DNA from: CAYNEI01 sp964396185
GTDB taxonomy: Archaea; Thermoplasmatota; SW-10-69-26
NCBI GenBank assembly: GCA_964396185.1
Contig: CAYNEI010000007.1
Location: 21,521-85,520, forward strand
Reading direction: 5' to 3'
Length of the DNA: 64,000 nucleotides
Under the pieces are notes generated by a model, which was not told the origin of the DNA, made no database searches, and worked only from the letters and a program-made list of their open reading frames with translations. Of this stretch, positions 26,123 through 34,294 are shown piece by piece. How positions within the stretch are numbered: the first letter of the stretch is position 1; each line of letters starts with the position of its first letter. Made by a program: the position numbers and the translations under genes.

Positions 26123-26751
26123 CGCTCGCCTCCGCGCGTCGCCTCGCTCGAGCCTTGGTCCTCCCCTTCGGGGTCGCGTGCGCGGCGCGCGTAGAGGCGC
26201 CGGATGTCGCGGGCCTTGGAGCTGCCCCGGTGGCGCATGCCGGTCCCGGTCTTGATGGCGTGGATCTCCACGTCGACCCCTCGAACCGTCAAGCGGTCCC
26301 CGACGAAGAACTCCTCTTCGGGCGGTACGGTACGTTCCCCTGCCCACGTGCGGTAGCCGTCGTTGACCGCGATGGGGACCTCCACGGTATCGAAGACCTT
26401 GCACCACACCGTCTCGATCTCCTCGACCAAGGCCGAGCGCACGCGGCGATCGTCCTCGACCTCGATGCCGGTGACGAGCAAGCGGTGGTCGTGCTGGAGC
26501 ACCTCGTCATCGATGCGGACCCGGTCCCCAGCCTGGAAGGAGAGCTTGCCCGGCTCGCTTTTGGCGCCGTGGCTGATCACGGCGTCCACCTCGACGCTCT
26601 TGGGCGTGGTGAGCACGTCCTTGAACACGTGCCCGCACTCCGTGCACTTGAGCGTGGCGTGCGAGGTGGGGGCCTGGGGGGCCGACTCGTGGAGGATCTC
26701 GATGGCCTCCGAGCTGCAGTTCGGGCAGGCGGGCCAAACCGTCGGGGACAT
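26119..26751 (-). CDS. HVO_0476-family zinc-finger protein
   Basis: 210 aa. An N-terminal zinc ribbon (CPNC ... CTECGHVF, residues ~9-42) precedes two small beta domains (GDRVRIDDEVLQHDHRLLVT; VGDRLTVRGVDVEIHAIKTG) and a basic, acidic-ended tail. The architecture matches archaeal proteins named after HVO_0476, of unknown function. A TATA box (gcttttatac, ~26776) lies ~25 nt before ATG 26751. It forms an operon with folD. Confidence 0.82.
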   Translation of the reverse strand: MSPTVWPACPNCSSEAIEILHESAPQAPTSHATLKCTECGHVFKDVLTTPKSVEVDAVISHGAKSEPGKLSFQAGDRVRIDDEVLQHDHRLLVTGIEVEDDRRVRSALVEEIETVWCKVFDTVEVPIAVNDGYRTWAGERTVPPEEEFFVGDRLTVRGVDVEIHAIKTGTGMRHRGSSKARDIRRLYARRARDPEGEDQGSSEATRGGER

Positions 26752-26802
26752 CGGTCGACCAGCCGAGCCGGAGTATAAAAGCCAACTGGGGGGCGCGCCC
26801 AC

Positions 26803-27151
26803 GACCCCTACGTCACCACAACGTCACAACGAACACAAAGGAACCGGAGGGATCCAGGCCTCCCTCCAGCCCGAAGGTCTGTCTCCCCACCAGCGTCCCC
26901 CCCTCGGTCTCCGTTGTGCNNNNNNNNNNNNNNNNNNNNNNNNNNNNNNNNNNNNNNNNNNNNNNNNNNNNNNNNNNNNNNNNNNNNNNNNNNNNNNNNN
27001 NNNNNNNNNNNNNNNNNNNTCCAGCCCGAAGGTCTGTCTCCCCACCAGCGTCCCCCCCTCGGTCTCCGTTGTGCCGTTGTGCCGTTGTGGTGGATCCGTT
27101 CGGTTGTATCAACCCAAACCCTCATGCCAACCCTGCAGCTACGCCTACGAG
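26803..27151. other. Intergenic region with inverted CACAACG repeats and an assembly gap
   Basis: Real length is about 194 bp once the 155-nt artefact is removed. Left arm 26814-26841 (CACCACAACGTCACAACG...) and right arm 27066-27093 (...CCGTTGTGCCGTTGTGGTGG) are inverted copies with about three mismatches and one indel. They could fold into a long stem. A TATA-like ttgtatc (~27107) may serve tatA. Confidence 0.65.
26920..27019. other. Assembly gap (100 N) with 55-bp duplicated flanks
   Basis: 26865-26919 equals 27020-27074. The gap is artificial and lies wholly in the intergenic repeat. Confidence 0.95.
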
Positions 27152-27415
27152 ATGGTCCTCGGCCTTGGCTCCTGGGAGATCCTCTTGGTCGCTTTGGCCC
27201 TGCTCCTGTTCTTCGGGCCGGAGAGCGCCCCCCAGGCCATCCGCCAGGCCGGCCGCATGCAGGCCAAGCTGAGGCGGTTCATGCGCGAGCTCGAGGAGAC
27301 CGTGGAGCGCGAGCAACAGGAGATCGAGCGGGCGGCCAGCCCGAGCGATCCCACCGATGCCACGGACTCGGGGCAGCAAGATCGCGACGACACCGATGAT
27401 GAGCGGCCCGGTTAG
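27152..27415 (+). CDS. tatA: Twin-arginine translocase subunit TatA
   Basis: 87 aa. An N-terminal membrane helix (SWEILLVALALLLFFGPE) is followed by the FGP hinge, an amphipathic helix (APQAIRQAGRMQAKLRRFMR) and an acidic tail. TatA forms the pore that moves folded proteins through the membrane with TatC. A tatC gene lies 10 kb away at 37.4 kb. Its 3' end overlaps a convergent small gene by four bases. Confidence 0.88.
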   Translation: MVLGLGSWEILLVALALLLFFGPESAPQAIRQAGRMQAKLRRFMRELEETVEREQQEIERAASPSDPTDATDSGQQDRDDTDDERPG

Positions 27416-27708
27416 CGGTACTTCGAGTACCGGTCGATCAGGTCGAGGAGCTGGTTGCGGGTCTCGTAGTCCAGCACGTCGTCCTCCTCGGCCTTCTCCT
27501 TGACGTAGTCCTTGGCTTCCTCGGTGCCACCGCGGGCGCCCCGCGTGATCACCTGCTGGAGGAAGGCCTTCAGGTACTGCTCGTCGAGAGGCGCGTCTTC
27601 GAGCGCTCGGTTGGCATCGTAGCGGAAGAGCTCCTCTCGACTGAGGTCGAACATCCGCTGGCGGGGTTGAGACCCTCCGCCTTGATTGTGCCGGCGCCGG
27701 CGTGCCAT
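27412..27708 (-). CDS. Conserved-looking small protein of unknown function
   Basis: 98 aa. A basic, Gln/Gly-rich N-terminus (MARRRRHNQGGGSQPRQR) suggests nucleic-acid contact. An acidic helical region with MFDLSREELFRYDANRALED and a C-terminal helix ending DLIDRYSKYR follow. I do not recognise the family. Codon use and a good TATA box (ggataaatag, 27 nt before ATG 27708) support a real gene. It shares that promoter box with the divergent creatininase-family gene. Confidence 0.65.
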   Translation of the reverse strand: MARRRRHNQGGGSQPRQRMFDLSREELFRYDANRALEDAPLDEQYLKAFLQQVITRGARGGTEEAKDYVKEKAEEDDVLDYETRNQLLDLIDRYSKYR

Positions 27709-27728
27709 CGGTCGTTTCGTAAGGGGTC

Positions 27729-27741
27729 CTCCTATTTATCC
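27729..27741. promoter_or_regulatory. Bidirectional TATA element
   Basis: A single AT-rich box, cctatttatccc on plus and gggataaatagg on minus, lies 25 nt before the plus ATG (27760) and 27 nt before the minus ATG (27708). Both transcripts would be leaderless, so one box may serve both genes. Confidence 0.6.
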
Positions 27742-27759
27742 CTGGGGGGCTTGGCAACC

Positions 27760-28527
27760 ATGGACCCTGGCGCTTCGAACAGGCCGATCCTGGCCACCGA
27801 GCTCACCAAGGACGCCTACCAACGCCTGGCCGCCGAGCGGACCTTCGTGCTCCCCATGGGCATCCTCGAGGAGCATGGACCGCATCTCCCCTTAGGCACG
27901 GATACCTTCCAGGCAGAGGCCGTCGTCCACGAGGCAGCCGCCCAGAGCGGTGCCGTCGTCTTGCCGACAGTGAACTACGGCAACTGCCGCTCGACCCGCC
28001 CGTTCCCAGGCAGCATCTCGCTCAGCTTCGACACGGTGCGCACCATCGTCACCGAGATCCTCTGCGAGCTCGCTCGTCACGGTGTCAGCTCGGTGGCCGT
28101 GGTCTCTGGTCATGCGGGCGGAGGGCACATGCGCGCGATCCGCTTGGGCACCCAGCAAGCCCTCGAGCAAGCGCCGAGCTTACGGGTGGCCGTGCTCTCA
28201 GAGTGGGAGATCCTCTTCGGCCTGGACCCCGACGAGATCGCTGGCAGCCACACGGTACCCACGGGCGACGGCCACGCGGGAACCGCCGAGACGGCGCGCA
28301 TGCTGGACCTTCGCCCAGAGCTGGTCAAGCGCCGCCCGGGCGAGCACGTCATGCCCGATGAGGGGTTCATCGTGTCGGCCACGCCCGAGGCTGGCTGGCC
28401 GGACGGCTACGCAGGGGATCCATCGGCGGCCTCGGAAGAGCTGGGCCGCGCGCTCCACGATGCCGCGGTGGAGGCGCTGGCAAGCCTCTTCCTCAAACTG
28501 ATGCCTGAAGCAGAGAAGGTGCTTTGA
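27760..28527 (+). CDS. Creatininase-family amidohydrolase
   Basis: 255 aa. Metal ligands of the family are visible: LPMGILEEHGPHLPLGTD (Glu and His), D in the same loop, VVSGHAGGGH, and GDGHAGTAETARML. Members include creatininase, mycofactocin MftE and archaeal ArfB, a formamide hydrolase of riboflavin/F420 synthesis. ArfB is a plausible role in an archaeon, but no pathway gene is adjacent. ATG 27760 is placed by the bidirectional TATA box. Confidence 0.82.
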   Translation: MDPGASNRPILATELTKDAYQRLAAERTFVLPMGILEEHGPHLPLGTDTFQAEAVVHEAAAQSGAVVLPTVNYGNCRSTRPFPGSISLSFDTVRTIVTEILCELARHGVSSVAVVSGHAGGGHMRAIRLGTQQALEQAPSLRVAVLSEWEILFGLDPDEIAGSHTVPTGDGHAGTAETARMLDLRPELVKRRPGEHVMPDEGFIVSATPEAGWPDGYAGDPSAASEELGRALHDAAVEALASLFLKLMPEAEKVL

Positions 28528-28532
28528 GGGGC

Positions 28533-29740
28533 TCACGCCCGGGAGAGCACGACCCACTGATCCTCGAAGCGCACCACGCGCACCTGGTCGCCTGACGAGA
28601 CATCCGCGGGCATGCGCACCTGGACCGCCTTGAGCGAGTCCGGGTCAAGCATCTGGCCCTCGCCCGCTTCCGCGTACACGACATCCGCCGTGCGCTCCTC
28701 GAGCACCACGAGCCGGTCGATGTGCCNNNNNNNNNNNNNNNNNNNNNNNNNNNNNNNNNNNNNNNNNNNNNNNNNNNNNNNNNNNNNNNNNNNNNNNNNN
28801 NNNNNNNNNNNNNNNNNNNNNNNNNNGCGTACACGACATCCGCCGTGCGCTCCTCGAGCACCACGAGCCGGTCGATGTGCCGGTCCTCGATGGTGCGCCC
28901 CTCGCCATCCGGGATCGTCTGAGCGAGCAGGCGGTTGCCCTGGCGCGCATAGATCTCAAGCACCTCACCCTCGTAGCCAACGATGGTGCCAGGGCGCACG
29001 CGCGGGATGCGCACGGCCAGGGTGAGGCGATAGAGGTCCTTGCCGTCCTGACGGCCGTGCAGCGTGCTCGATTGCGTCGAGCTCGCCCCGAAGCGCTCGC
29101 ACACCCGGCGGGCCACCGCCTTGGCCACGGGCTTGGCGCCGAAGTAGTAATCGTAGCCACCGTGCCGGCTGGTGGCCTTGAGCAGGTAGCCCTGTGTGCC
29201 GGAGAGCCCACCGGCGCGCGTGACCGCCTCCTCGATGATGCTCGCGATGGCGCCTGCCTGGTCGTCGGTGACCTCGCTGTCGCCTTCGTGGCGCACCTGG
29301 ACGACGGCCTCGTAGTAGCCCCCGTGCCGGCGCGAGCATGCGGTGCACGTGACGGCGTCCACCTTGACCTCCACGGCCGCCTCGCCCTGGACATCGACGT
29401 TGCGGTAGGTGCCTTGGACGTCGACGGTGACGGCGTAGCGGTGGGGATCGAGCTCGCGCACAGCGACCCCGATGGAGGCGTCCTTGAGCTTGCCCGGGAC
29501 CTCGACGGCGCCGATGGCGGTCTGCTCGACCATCTCGAGCAAGCTGGTGGGCTGGCTCCAGGAGTCCCGGATGGGCACGGCTCCACAGTGGGCACAACGA
29601 CGCACCCTCACCGGTGCATCCGGGCCCTTGACCACCTCGAGCTCCTCGCGGATGCAAGCCTCGCACTCCCCACCCGCGATGGGCTCAGGCCCGCCGCACG
29701 TGATGCAGAACGCCGCTGTCTCGGGGCCCTTGGCTACCAT
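28533..29740 (-). CDS. nmd3: 60S export factor homologue NMD3
   Basis: The frame seems to shift at the N-run, but this is an artefact: collapsing 155 nt (55-bp duplicate plus 100 N) gives one 350-aa protein ending in a ...VRVVRFEDQWVVLSRA tail with stop at 28533. Zinc-binding CxxC pairs are at the N-terminus (CITCGGPEP, CEAC, CAHCG) and CTACSRRHGGYYEAVVQVR follows. A C-terminal beta domain is present. Archaeal NMD3 is linked to large ribosomal subunit biogenesis. It follows the DUF424 gene by four bases, in an operon. Confidence 0.9.
28727..28826. other. Assembly gap (100 N) with 55-bp duplicated flanks
   Basis: 28672-28726 equals 28827-28881. The gap makes nmd3 look frameshifted when it is not. 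Confidence 0.95.
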
Positions 29741-29744
29741 GTCC

Positions 29745-30050
29745 TCACCGCATCCGTGCCAACTGCGCGTGGGGCACGCCCTCGATCTCCAGGATCTTGC
29801 TGGCCTTCACGAGGCCGAGCTGGGCGGCCAGGGCGACGCACCGCTCCCCCATGAGGTTGGCCACCGTGCACCGTTCCAGAAGGTCTGAGAGCTCCCCTTG
29901 GTCCGCTTGCTCCTCGCCGTAGAACTGTTCGCTGATGTGGATGGTGACCTCGCCGTGCTGGAGGCTGCGGCCGATGAGCTCCTCATCGCTGGCAGCCAGC
30001 AAGAGGTCACGTTCGAAGCGGTGGAGGCGGAAGCGGAACACGTGAGCCAC
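29745..30050 (-). CDS. DUF424 family protein
   Basis: 101 aa from GTG 30050, ~21 nt after TATA acataaaacg (minus strand). The family pattern is clear: LLLAASDEELIGRSLQHGEV, EQFYGEE, CTVANLMGERCVALA and EIEGVPHAQLARMR. DUF424 is a small archaeal protein often encoded among translation genes; its role is not known. It is first in an operon with nmd3, which supports a link to ribosome work. Confidence 0.88.
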   Translation of the reverse strand: MAHVFRFRLHRFERDLLLAASDEELIGRSLQHGEVTIHISEQFYGEEQADQGELSDLLERCTVANLMGERCVALAAQLGLVKASKILEIEGVPHAQLARMR

Positions 30051-30144
30051 CGATGGACTGCGGCACACATAAAACGGTTTCCCCCAGCCGAGGCTGTCCG
30101 ACACGCTTTTCAACGGACGGGGGAATCGCGGCTCGGTTGAGCCT

Positions 30145-31407
30145 ATGTTGGACACGGGGAAGGGCAATCTTGCGATGATGACGGCGATCCTCCTGGTCAC
30201 AGCCGGCCTGGCTGGCTGTGCGACCCCGGAGGACGAGGGTGAGACGATCAAGATCGGTACCCTGCTCCCCATCACGGGGAACCTAGCTACTTTCGGGCCG
30301 GACATGCAGCGCGCCGTGGAGCTGGCCGTGGAGGAGATCAACGACGCCGGCGGCATCGATGGCCGTAACATCGAGGTCGTCAACGAGGACTCCCGCACGG
30401 ATCCCGCCCAGGCGCCCCAGGCCATGCAGCGCCTGATCAACGAGGGCGTCGTGGCCGTCGTAGGTGCCGCGTCTTCCGGTGTCACCTCGAGTGTGCGCCA
30501 GGCGGCCGTGGACAACAAGGTGGTGCTCATCACGCCAGCCTCGACGGGCCCAGCGCTGACGGAGGAGGACAACGACGGGTTCTTCTTCCGCGTTCCGCCC
30601 AACGACGTCATGCAAGGCCAGGTCCTCGCCCAGGTGCTCGCCGAGGACAACATCACCCGCGTTGCCACCCTGTTCGTGAACAACGACTACGGCCAGGGCC
30701 TCAACGATGCCCTGAAGGACACGTTCCTGACCGAGTACCAGGGCGCGGTCCAGAACGAGGTCGAGTTCGACGACAAGTCGACCACGTTCGACTCCGAGGT
30801 CCGGGATGCCAACACGGGAAGCCCCGATGCCATCGTCTACATCGGCTACCCCGGCACGGGGGTCCCCATCATGCAGGCGGCTCAGAACCAGGGGGTCGTC
30901 GAGGAGACCCCGTTCTACTTCAGCGAGGGGGTCTTCAGCGAATCCTTCGTCAGCGACGTCGGCCAGAACGACGAAGGCGAGTTCATCCTGGCGGGCTTCA
31001 AGGGCTCCACGCCCGAAGCGCTGACCGGCGCGACCACGGCGGCCAGCTTCGCGGAGCGGTTCAACGATGGGTTCGGTCATGACCCCGAGCTCTTCGCGGC
31101 CCAGTCCTTCGATGCCACCATGGCCATCGCGCTGGGCATCGCGGCGGCCAACAGCGACGACCCGGCGGACTTCAAGTCCTTCATGCGGGACGCATGGAAC
31201 AGCCCAGGCCAGAAAGTCTCCAGCGAGGACTTAGCCGGGGCGATCGAGAAGGCCGCGGATGGACAAGATGTCGACTACAGAGGGGTTTCCACGGACTTCG
31301 ACTGGAACAACGACAACGACCCCGTGCGCGGGCTCTACGCTGTCTGGCAGGTCCAGGACGACGGCTCCATCGAGCTCACACAGCGTGACATCGAGAAGAG
31401 CCTCTGA
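30145..31407 (+). CDS. ABC transporter substrate-binding lipoprotein (branched-chain amino acid type)
   Basis: 420 aa. Lipobox signal AGLAGC at ~25 anchors it outside the membrane. Type-1 periplasmic fold: IKIGTLLPITGNLATFGPDM, AVELAVEEINDAGGIDGR, GAASSGVTSSVRQAA and VATLFVNNDYGQGL. It is the likely ligand-binding partner of the LivHMGF genes, but lies on the opposite strand and converges on livF with a 52-nt gap. Ligand choice (Leu/Ile/Val, urea or other) is not clear from sequence. Confidence 0.9.
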   Translation: MLDTGKGNLAMMTAILLVTAGLAGCATPEDEGETIKIGTLLPITGNLATFGPDMQRAVELAVEEINDAGGIDGRNIEVVNEDSRTDPAQAPQAMQRLINEGVVAVVGAASSGVTSSVRQAAVDNKVVLITPASTGPALTEEDNDGFFFRVPPNDVMQGQVLAQVLAEDNITRVATLFVNNDYGQGLNDALKDTFLTEYQGAVQNEVEFDDKSTTFDSEVRDANTGSPDAIVYIGYPGTGVPIMQAAQNQGVVEETPFYFSEGVFSESFVSDVGQNDEGEFILAGFKGSTPEALTGATTAASFAERFNDGFGHDPELFAAQSFDATMAIALGIAAANSDDPADFKSFMRDAWNSPGQKVSSEDLAGAIEKAADGQDVDYRGVSTDFDWNNDNDPVRGLYAVWQVQDDGSIELTQRDIEKSL

Positions 31408-31459
31408 GCGCAGAGGTCAGGACGGCGACCCTCGGGGACCCGGGGGTCGCTGCCCTCGC

Positions 31460-32188
31460 TCACCTCCCGCCCAAGCCCAGGTAGAGCCGGCCGACCTCCG
31501 GGTCCTCGAGCACGGCCTCGCCAGGGCCCTCGTGGGCTTCCACGCCCTCGTCGAGCACGTAGGCCCAGTCGGCCACGCCCAGGGCTTGCTTGGCGTTCTG
31601 CTCGACCAGCAGGATGCTGGTCCCGTGGTCCCGGATCGCCTTGACATGCTCGAGCACGTCGTCCACGAGGCTGGGCTGGAGGCCAGCGCTCGGTTCGTCC
31701 AAGAGCAGCACGCTGGGATCGGTCATGAGCGCGCGGCCGAAGGCCACCATCTGGCGCTGCCCGCCTGAGAGGGTGTCGGCTCGCACCTTGCGCTTGGCTT
31801 CAAGGGCGGGGAAGATGGCCTCGACGCGGTCCCGGCGCTCCTGGAAGGCCCCGGGGCAGGTGTAGGCGCCCATCTGGAGGTTCTCGGTCACCGTGAGCCG
31901 GGGGAACACGTTGTCCCGCTGGGGCACGTAGGCCATCCCCTCGAGCACGCGCTGGCGTGGCGAGAGCTCGCTGATCTCCTGGTCGTGGAGATGCACGGAG
32001 CCTTCTCGGACGTCCAGGAGGCCGAAGATCGTCTTGAGGAACGTGCTCTTGCCGGCCCCGTTCGGGCCGATGATGACCACCAGCTCCCCGTCCCCGAGAG
32101 CAAGCGAGGCACCACGTACGATGTCCACGTCCCCGTAGCCGGACACGAGATCCTCGGACCAGAGCACAGGATCGGGTCGCTGGTTCAT
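31460..32188 (-). CDS. livF: Branched-chain amino acid ABC transporter ATPase LivF
   Basis: 242 aa. Walker A GPNGAGKS, signature LSGGQRQMVAFGRAL, Walker B VLLLDEPSAGL and the H-loop equivalent Gln/Glu region (ILLVEQNAK, with EQN typical of LivF). ATG 32188 overlaps the livG stop (ATGA). Last gene of the livHMGF operon. Confidence 0.95.
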   Translation of the reverse strand: MNQRPDPVLWSEDLVSGYGDVDIVRGASLALGDGELVVIIGPNGAGKSTFLKTIFGLLDVREGSVHLHDQEISELSPRQRVLEGMAYVPQRDNVFPRLTVTENLQMGAYTCPGAFQERRDRVEAIFPALEAKRKVRADTLSGGQRQMVAFGRALMTDPSVLLLDEPSAGLQPSLVDDVLEHVKAIRDHGTSILLVEQNAKQALGVADWAYVLDEGVEAHEGPGEAVLEDPEVGRLYLGLGGR

Positions 32189-33024
32189 GGTCCCACCCCC
32201 TCGCTCTCCTCGCTCTCCTCGTGTTCCCGGCTCTCCTGTTGTCCCTCGTCCGGCGCGCGGCCTCCACCGAGGTAGGCCTCCAGCACCCGTGGATCCTCAA
32301 GCACCTCCTCGGTGTCCCCGTCGACGAGCACGCGACCCTGGACCATGACGATAGTCCGTGGGCAGTGGCGGGCCACGAACTCCATGTCGTGCTCGACCAC
32401 GCACAAGGTGAGCCCGTCTTGGTGGAGCTGTTCGAGGCGCGCGATGATCTCCTGGCGAAGCGTGGGATTGACGCCGGCCATGGGCTCGTCCAACAGCAGC
32501 AGTTTGGGGTTCAGCATGAGCGCGCGCGCGATCTCCAGGAGCTTGCGCTGGCCGCCGGAGAGATGGCCTGCAAGGGTCTCGAGCTTCTCGCCCAGGCCGA
32601 CGAAGTCCAGGATGTCCAGGGCCTTGTCCTCCAACTCGGCCTCGCGGCGGTGGACCAGCGGCCCACCGATCAAGCCGCCCAGGAGACGCTCGCCGGGGTG
32701 GTCCGGGCCGGCCACGAGCGTGTTCTCCAGCACGGTCAACCGCTGGAACGGGCGGGGGATCTGGAAGGTGCGCACCAGGCCCCGGCGGGCGCGCTGCTCG
32801 GTGCGCAGGCTGCTGATGTCGTCTTGTTGGTAGAGGATCTGGCCATCTGTGGCGGAAAGGGCCCCGGAGAGGAGGTTGAACGTGGTGGTCTTGCCGGCAC
32901 CGTTGGGACCGATGAGGCCCACGAGCTCGCCAGGCTCTAGGGTGAAGCTGGCACCATCCACGGCGCGCAGGCCACCGAACCGCTTGACCAGGTTGCGGGC
33001 TTCGAGGATCGCGTCACTCGACAA
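32185..33024 (-). CDS. livG: Branched-chain amino acid ABC transporter ATPase LivG
   Basis: 279 aa. Walker A GPNGAGKT, TFQIPRPFQRLTVLENTLVA, signature LSGGQRKLLEIARAL, Walker B LLLLDEPMAGVNP and H-loop VVEHDM. LivG-type helix after Q-loop (GPLVHRREAE) is present. No ATG is available: TTG 33024 (LSSDAILEARN) with GGAGGAG upstream is the likely start and overlaps the end of livM. The C-terminus has an acidic Ser/Glu-rich tail (~260-279). Confidence 0.93.
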   Translation of the reverse strand: MSSDAILEARNLVKRFGGLRAVDGASFTLEPGELVGLIGPNGAGKTTTFNLLSGALSATDGQILYQQDDISSLRTEQRARRGLVRTFQIPRPFQRLTVLENTLVAGPDHPGERLLGGLIGGPLVHRREAELEDKALDILDFVGLGEKLETLAGHLSGGQRKLLEIARALMLNPKLLLLDEPMAGVNPTLRQEIIARLEQLHQDGLTLCVVEHDMEFVARHCPRTIVMVQGRVLVDGDTEEVLEDPRVLEAYLGGGRAPDEGQQESREHEESEESEGVGP

Positions 33025-34294
33025 GCTCCATCTCCTCCCGGTCCCCGAAGAGACCCTCTGGTTTGAAGAGCATGAAGGCCACGAGCAAGGCCCCCAAGGC
33101 GAACGTGGCGAAGGCGGCGATCTGCTCGCTGTCCAAGCCGAGGTTGGAGAGCTGGTCCACGTTGGTGGTGAGCTCGTTGAGCGTCCAGAAGATGAACGCT
33201 CCCGCCACGGCGCCCTTGTTGTGCCCGGCACCACCGATGACGATCATGATCCAGGCCCAGAACGTGACGGGGGCGGTGAACTGGGCGGGGACCACGAAGG
33301 AGATCTGCCAGGCCCACAGCGCACCGGCCAGGGCAGCGATGGCTGAGCCGATGGCCAGCAGCTGGAGCTTGTAGATCGTCGGGTTCACGCCCAGGGCCCT
33401 GACAGCGTCTTCGTCCTCTCGGATGGCTTGCACGACGCGGCCCCAGGGGCTTGCCACCATGCGTTCGAGCAGCCACACCACGACGAGCGTGCCGGCCAGT
33501 GTCATCACGAGCAGGATGAACAGGTACGGCGTGCCGGTGAACCCGAAGAAGGCGGTCAGGCCGTTCAACCCGGACAGGATCGTCTCCCCGCCTGGGATGC
33601 CTGAGAGCCAGTCCAGGGAGAGGGGTCGGTTGGCGCTGGGAACGGTGATCCCGCGCGCACCCTGGGTCCACTGGGTTTCGTTCTGAAGGAAGCGGCGAAG
33701 GATCTCAGCAGCCGCGATGGTCACGATGGCCAGGTAGTCCTCGCGCAACCGGATGGCAGGCAGGGCGAGCACGAGGCCAGCGAGCGCGGCTCCTCCCATG
33801 GCCAGCACGAGGGCGAGCAGGATCCCGGGTTGCGTGGCCCAGAGCCCGCCTTGCAGGCTGAGCAAGGCGACGATGTAGGCCCCGATGCTCATGAAGGCGA
33901 CGTGGCCGAAGTTGATCAGCCCCCCGAACCCGAACTCCAGGTTGAGCCCAAGCGCGAAGAGCACGAAAATCAGGATCGTGGTGAGGCTGAAGGTGAGCAG
34001 TTGCCACGGGATGCCGGTGGGGATCTGCCAAGGTGGCCACAGGCCCACATCACCACGCCAGCCCTTGCCTGCCAAGAGCAGGATGGCTGCGAGCATCACG
34101 GCGGCCAGCTTGAGCCAGCCGTCGGCGTCCAAGCGCTCGTCGTAGCGCCAAGCGGCCAGCGCGAGGCCGATGGCCAACGGGTAGGCCAGGTACGAGCCAG
34201 TGGAGGGTTCGGCCAGGAAGATGTAGGCGATGCCTCCGACAACGATGCTGGCCGCCGCGGCAAGCTGGGTGCGCCAGTCCACCTCGGTGGTCAT
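33014..34294 (-). CDS. livM: Branched-chain amino acid ABC transporter permease LivM
   Basis: 426 aa integral membrane protein with about ten helices. The LivM signature GYGGLINFGHVAFMSIGAY is seen as FGFGGLINFGHVAFMSIGAY, and the cytoplasmic EAA-like loop is GRVVQAIREDEDAVRALGVN. An N-terminal ~70-residue extension with two extra helices is unusual. It overlaps livH (upstream) and livG (downstream) by a few bases. Confidence 0.93.
   Translation of the reverse strand: MTTEVDWRTQLAAAASIVVGGIAYIFLAEPSTGSYLAYPLAIGLALAAWRYDERLDADGWLKLAAVMLAAILLLAGKGWRGDVGLWPPWQIPTGIPWQLLTFSLTTILIFVLFALGLNLEFGFGGLINFGHVAFMSIGAYIVALLSLQGGLWATQPGILLALVLAMGGAALAGLVLALPAIRLREDYLAIVTIAAAEILRRFLQNETQWTQGARGITVPSANRPLSLDWLSGIPGGETILSGLNGLTAFFGFTGTPYLFILLVMTLAGTLVVVWLLERMVASPWGRVVQAIREDEDAVRALGVNPTIYKLQLLAIGSAIAALAGALWAWQISFVVPAQFTAPVTFWAWIMIVIGGAGHNKGAVAGAFIFWTLNELTTNVDQLSNLGLDSEQIAAFATFALGALLVAFMLFKPEGLFGDREEMELVE

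Noticed and set aside
28493..28726. Apparent frameshift and altered C-terminus of NMD3.
   Set aside because: Produced by the 155-nt scaffolding artefact; collapsing the duplicate restores the normal frame and stop at 28533.
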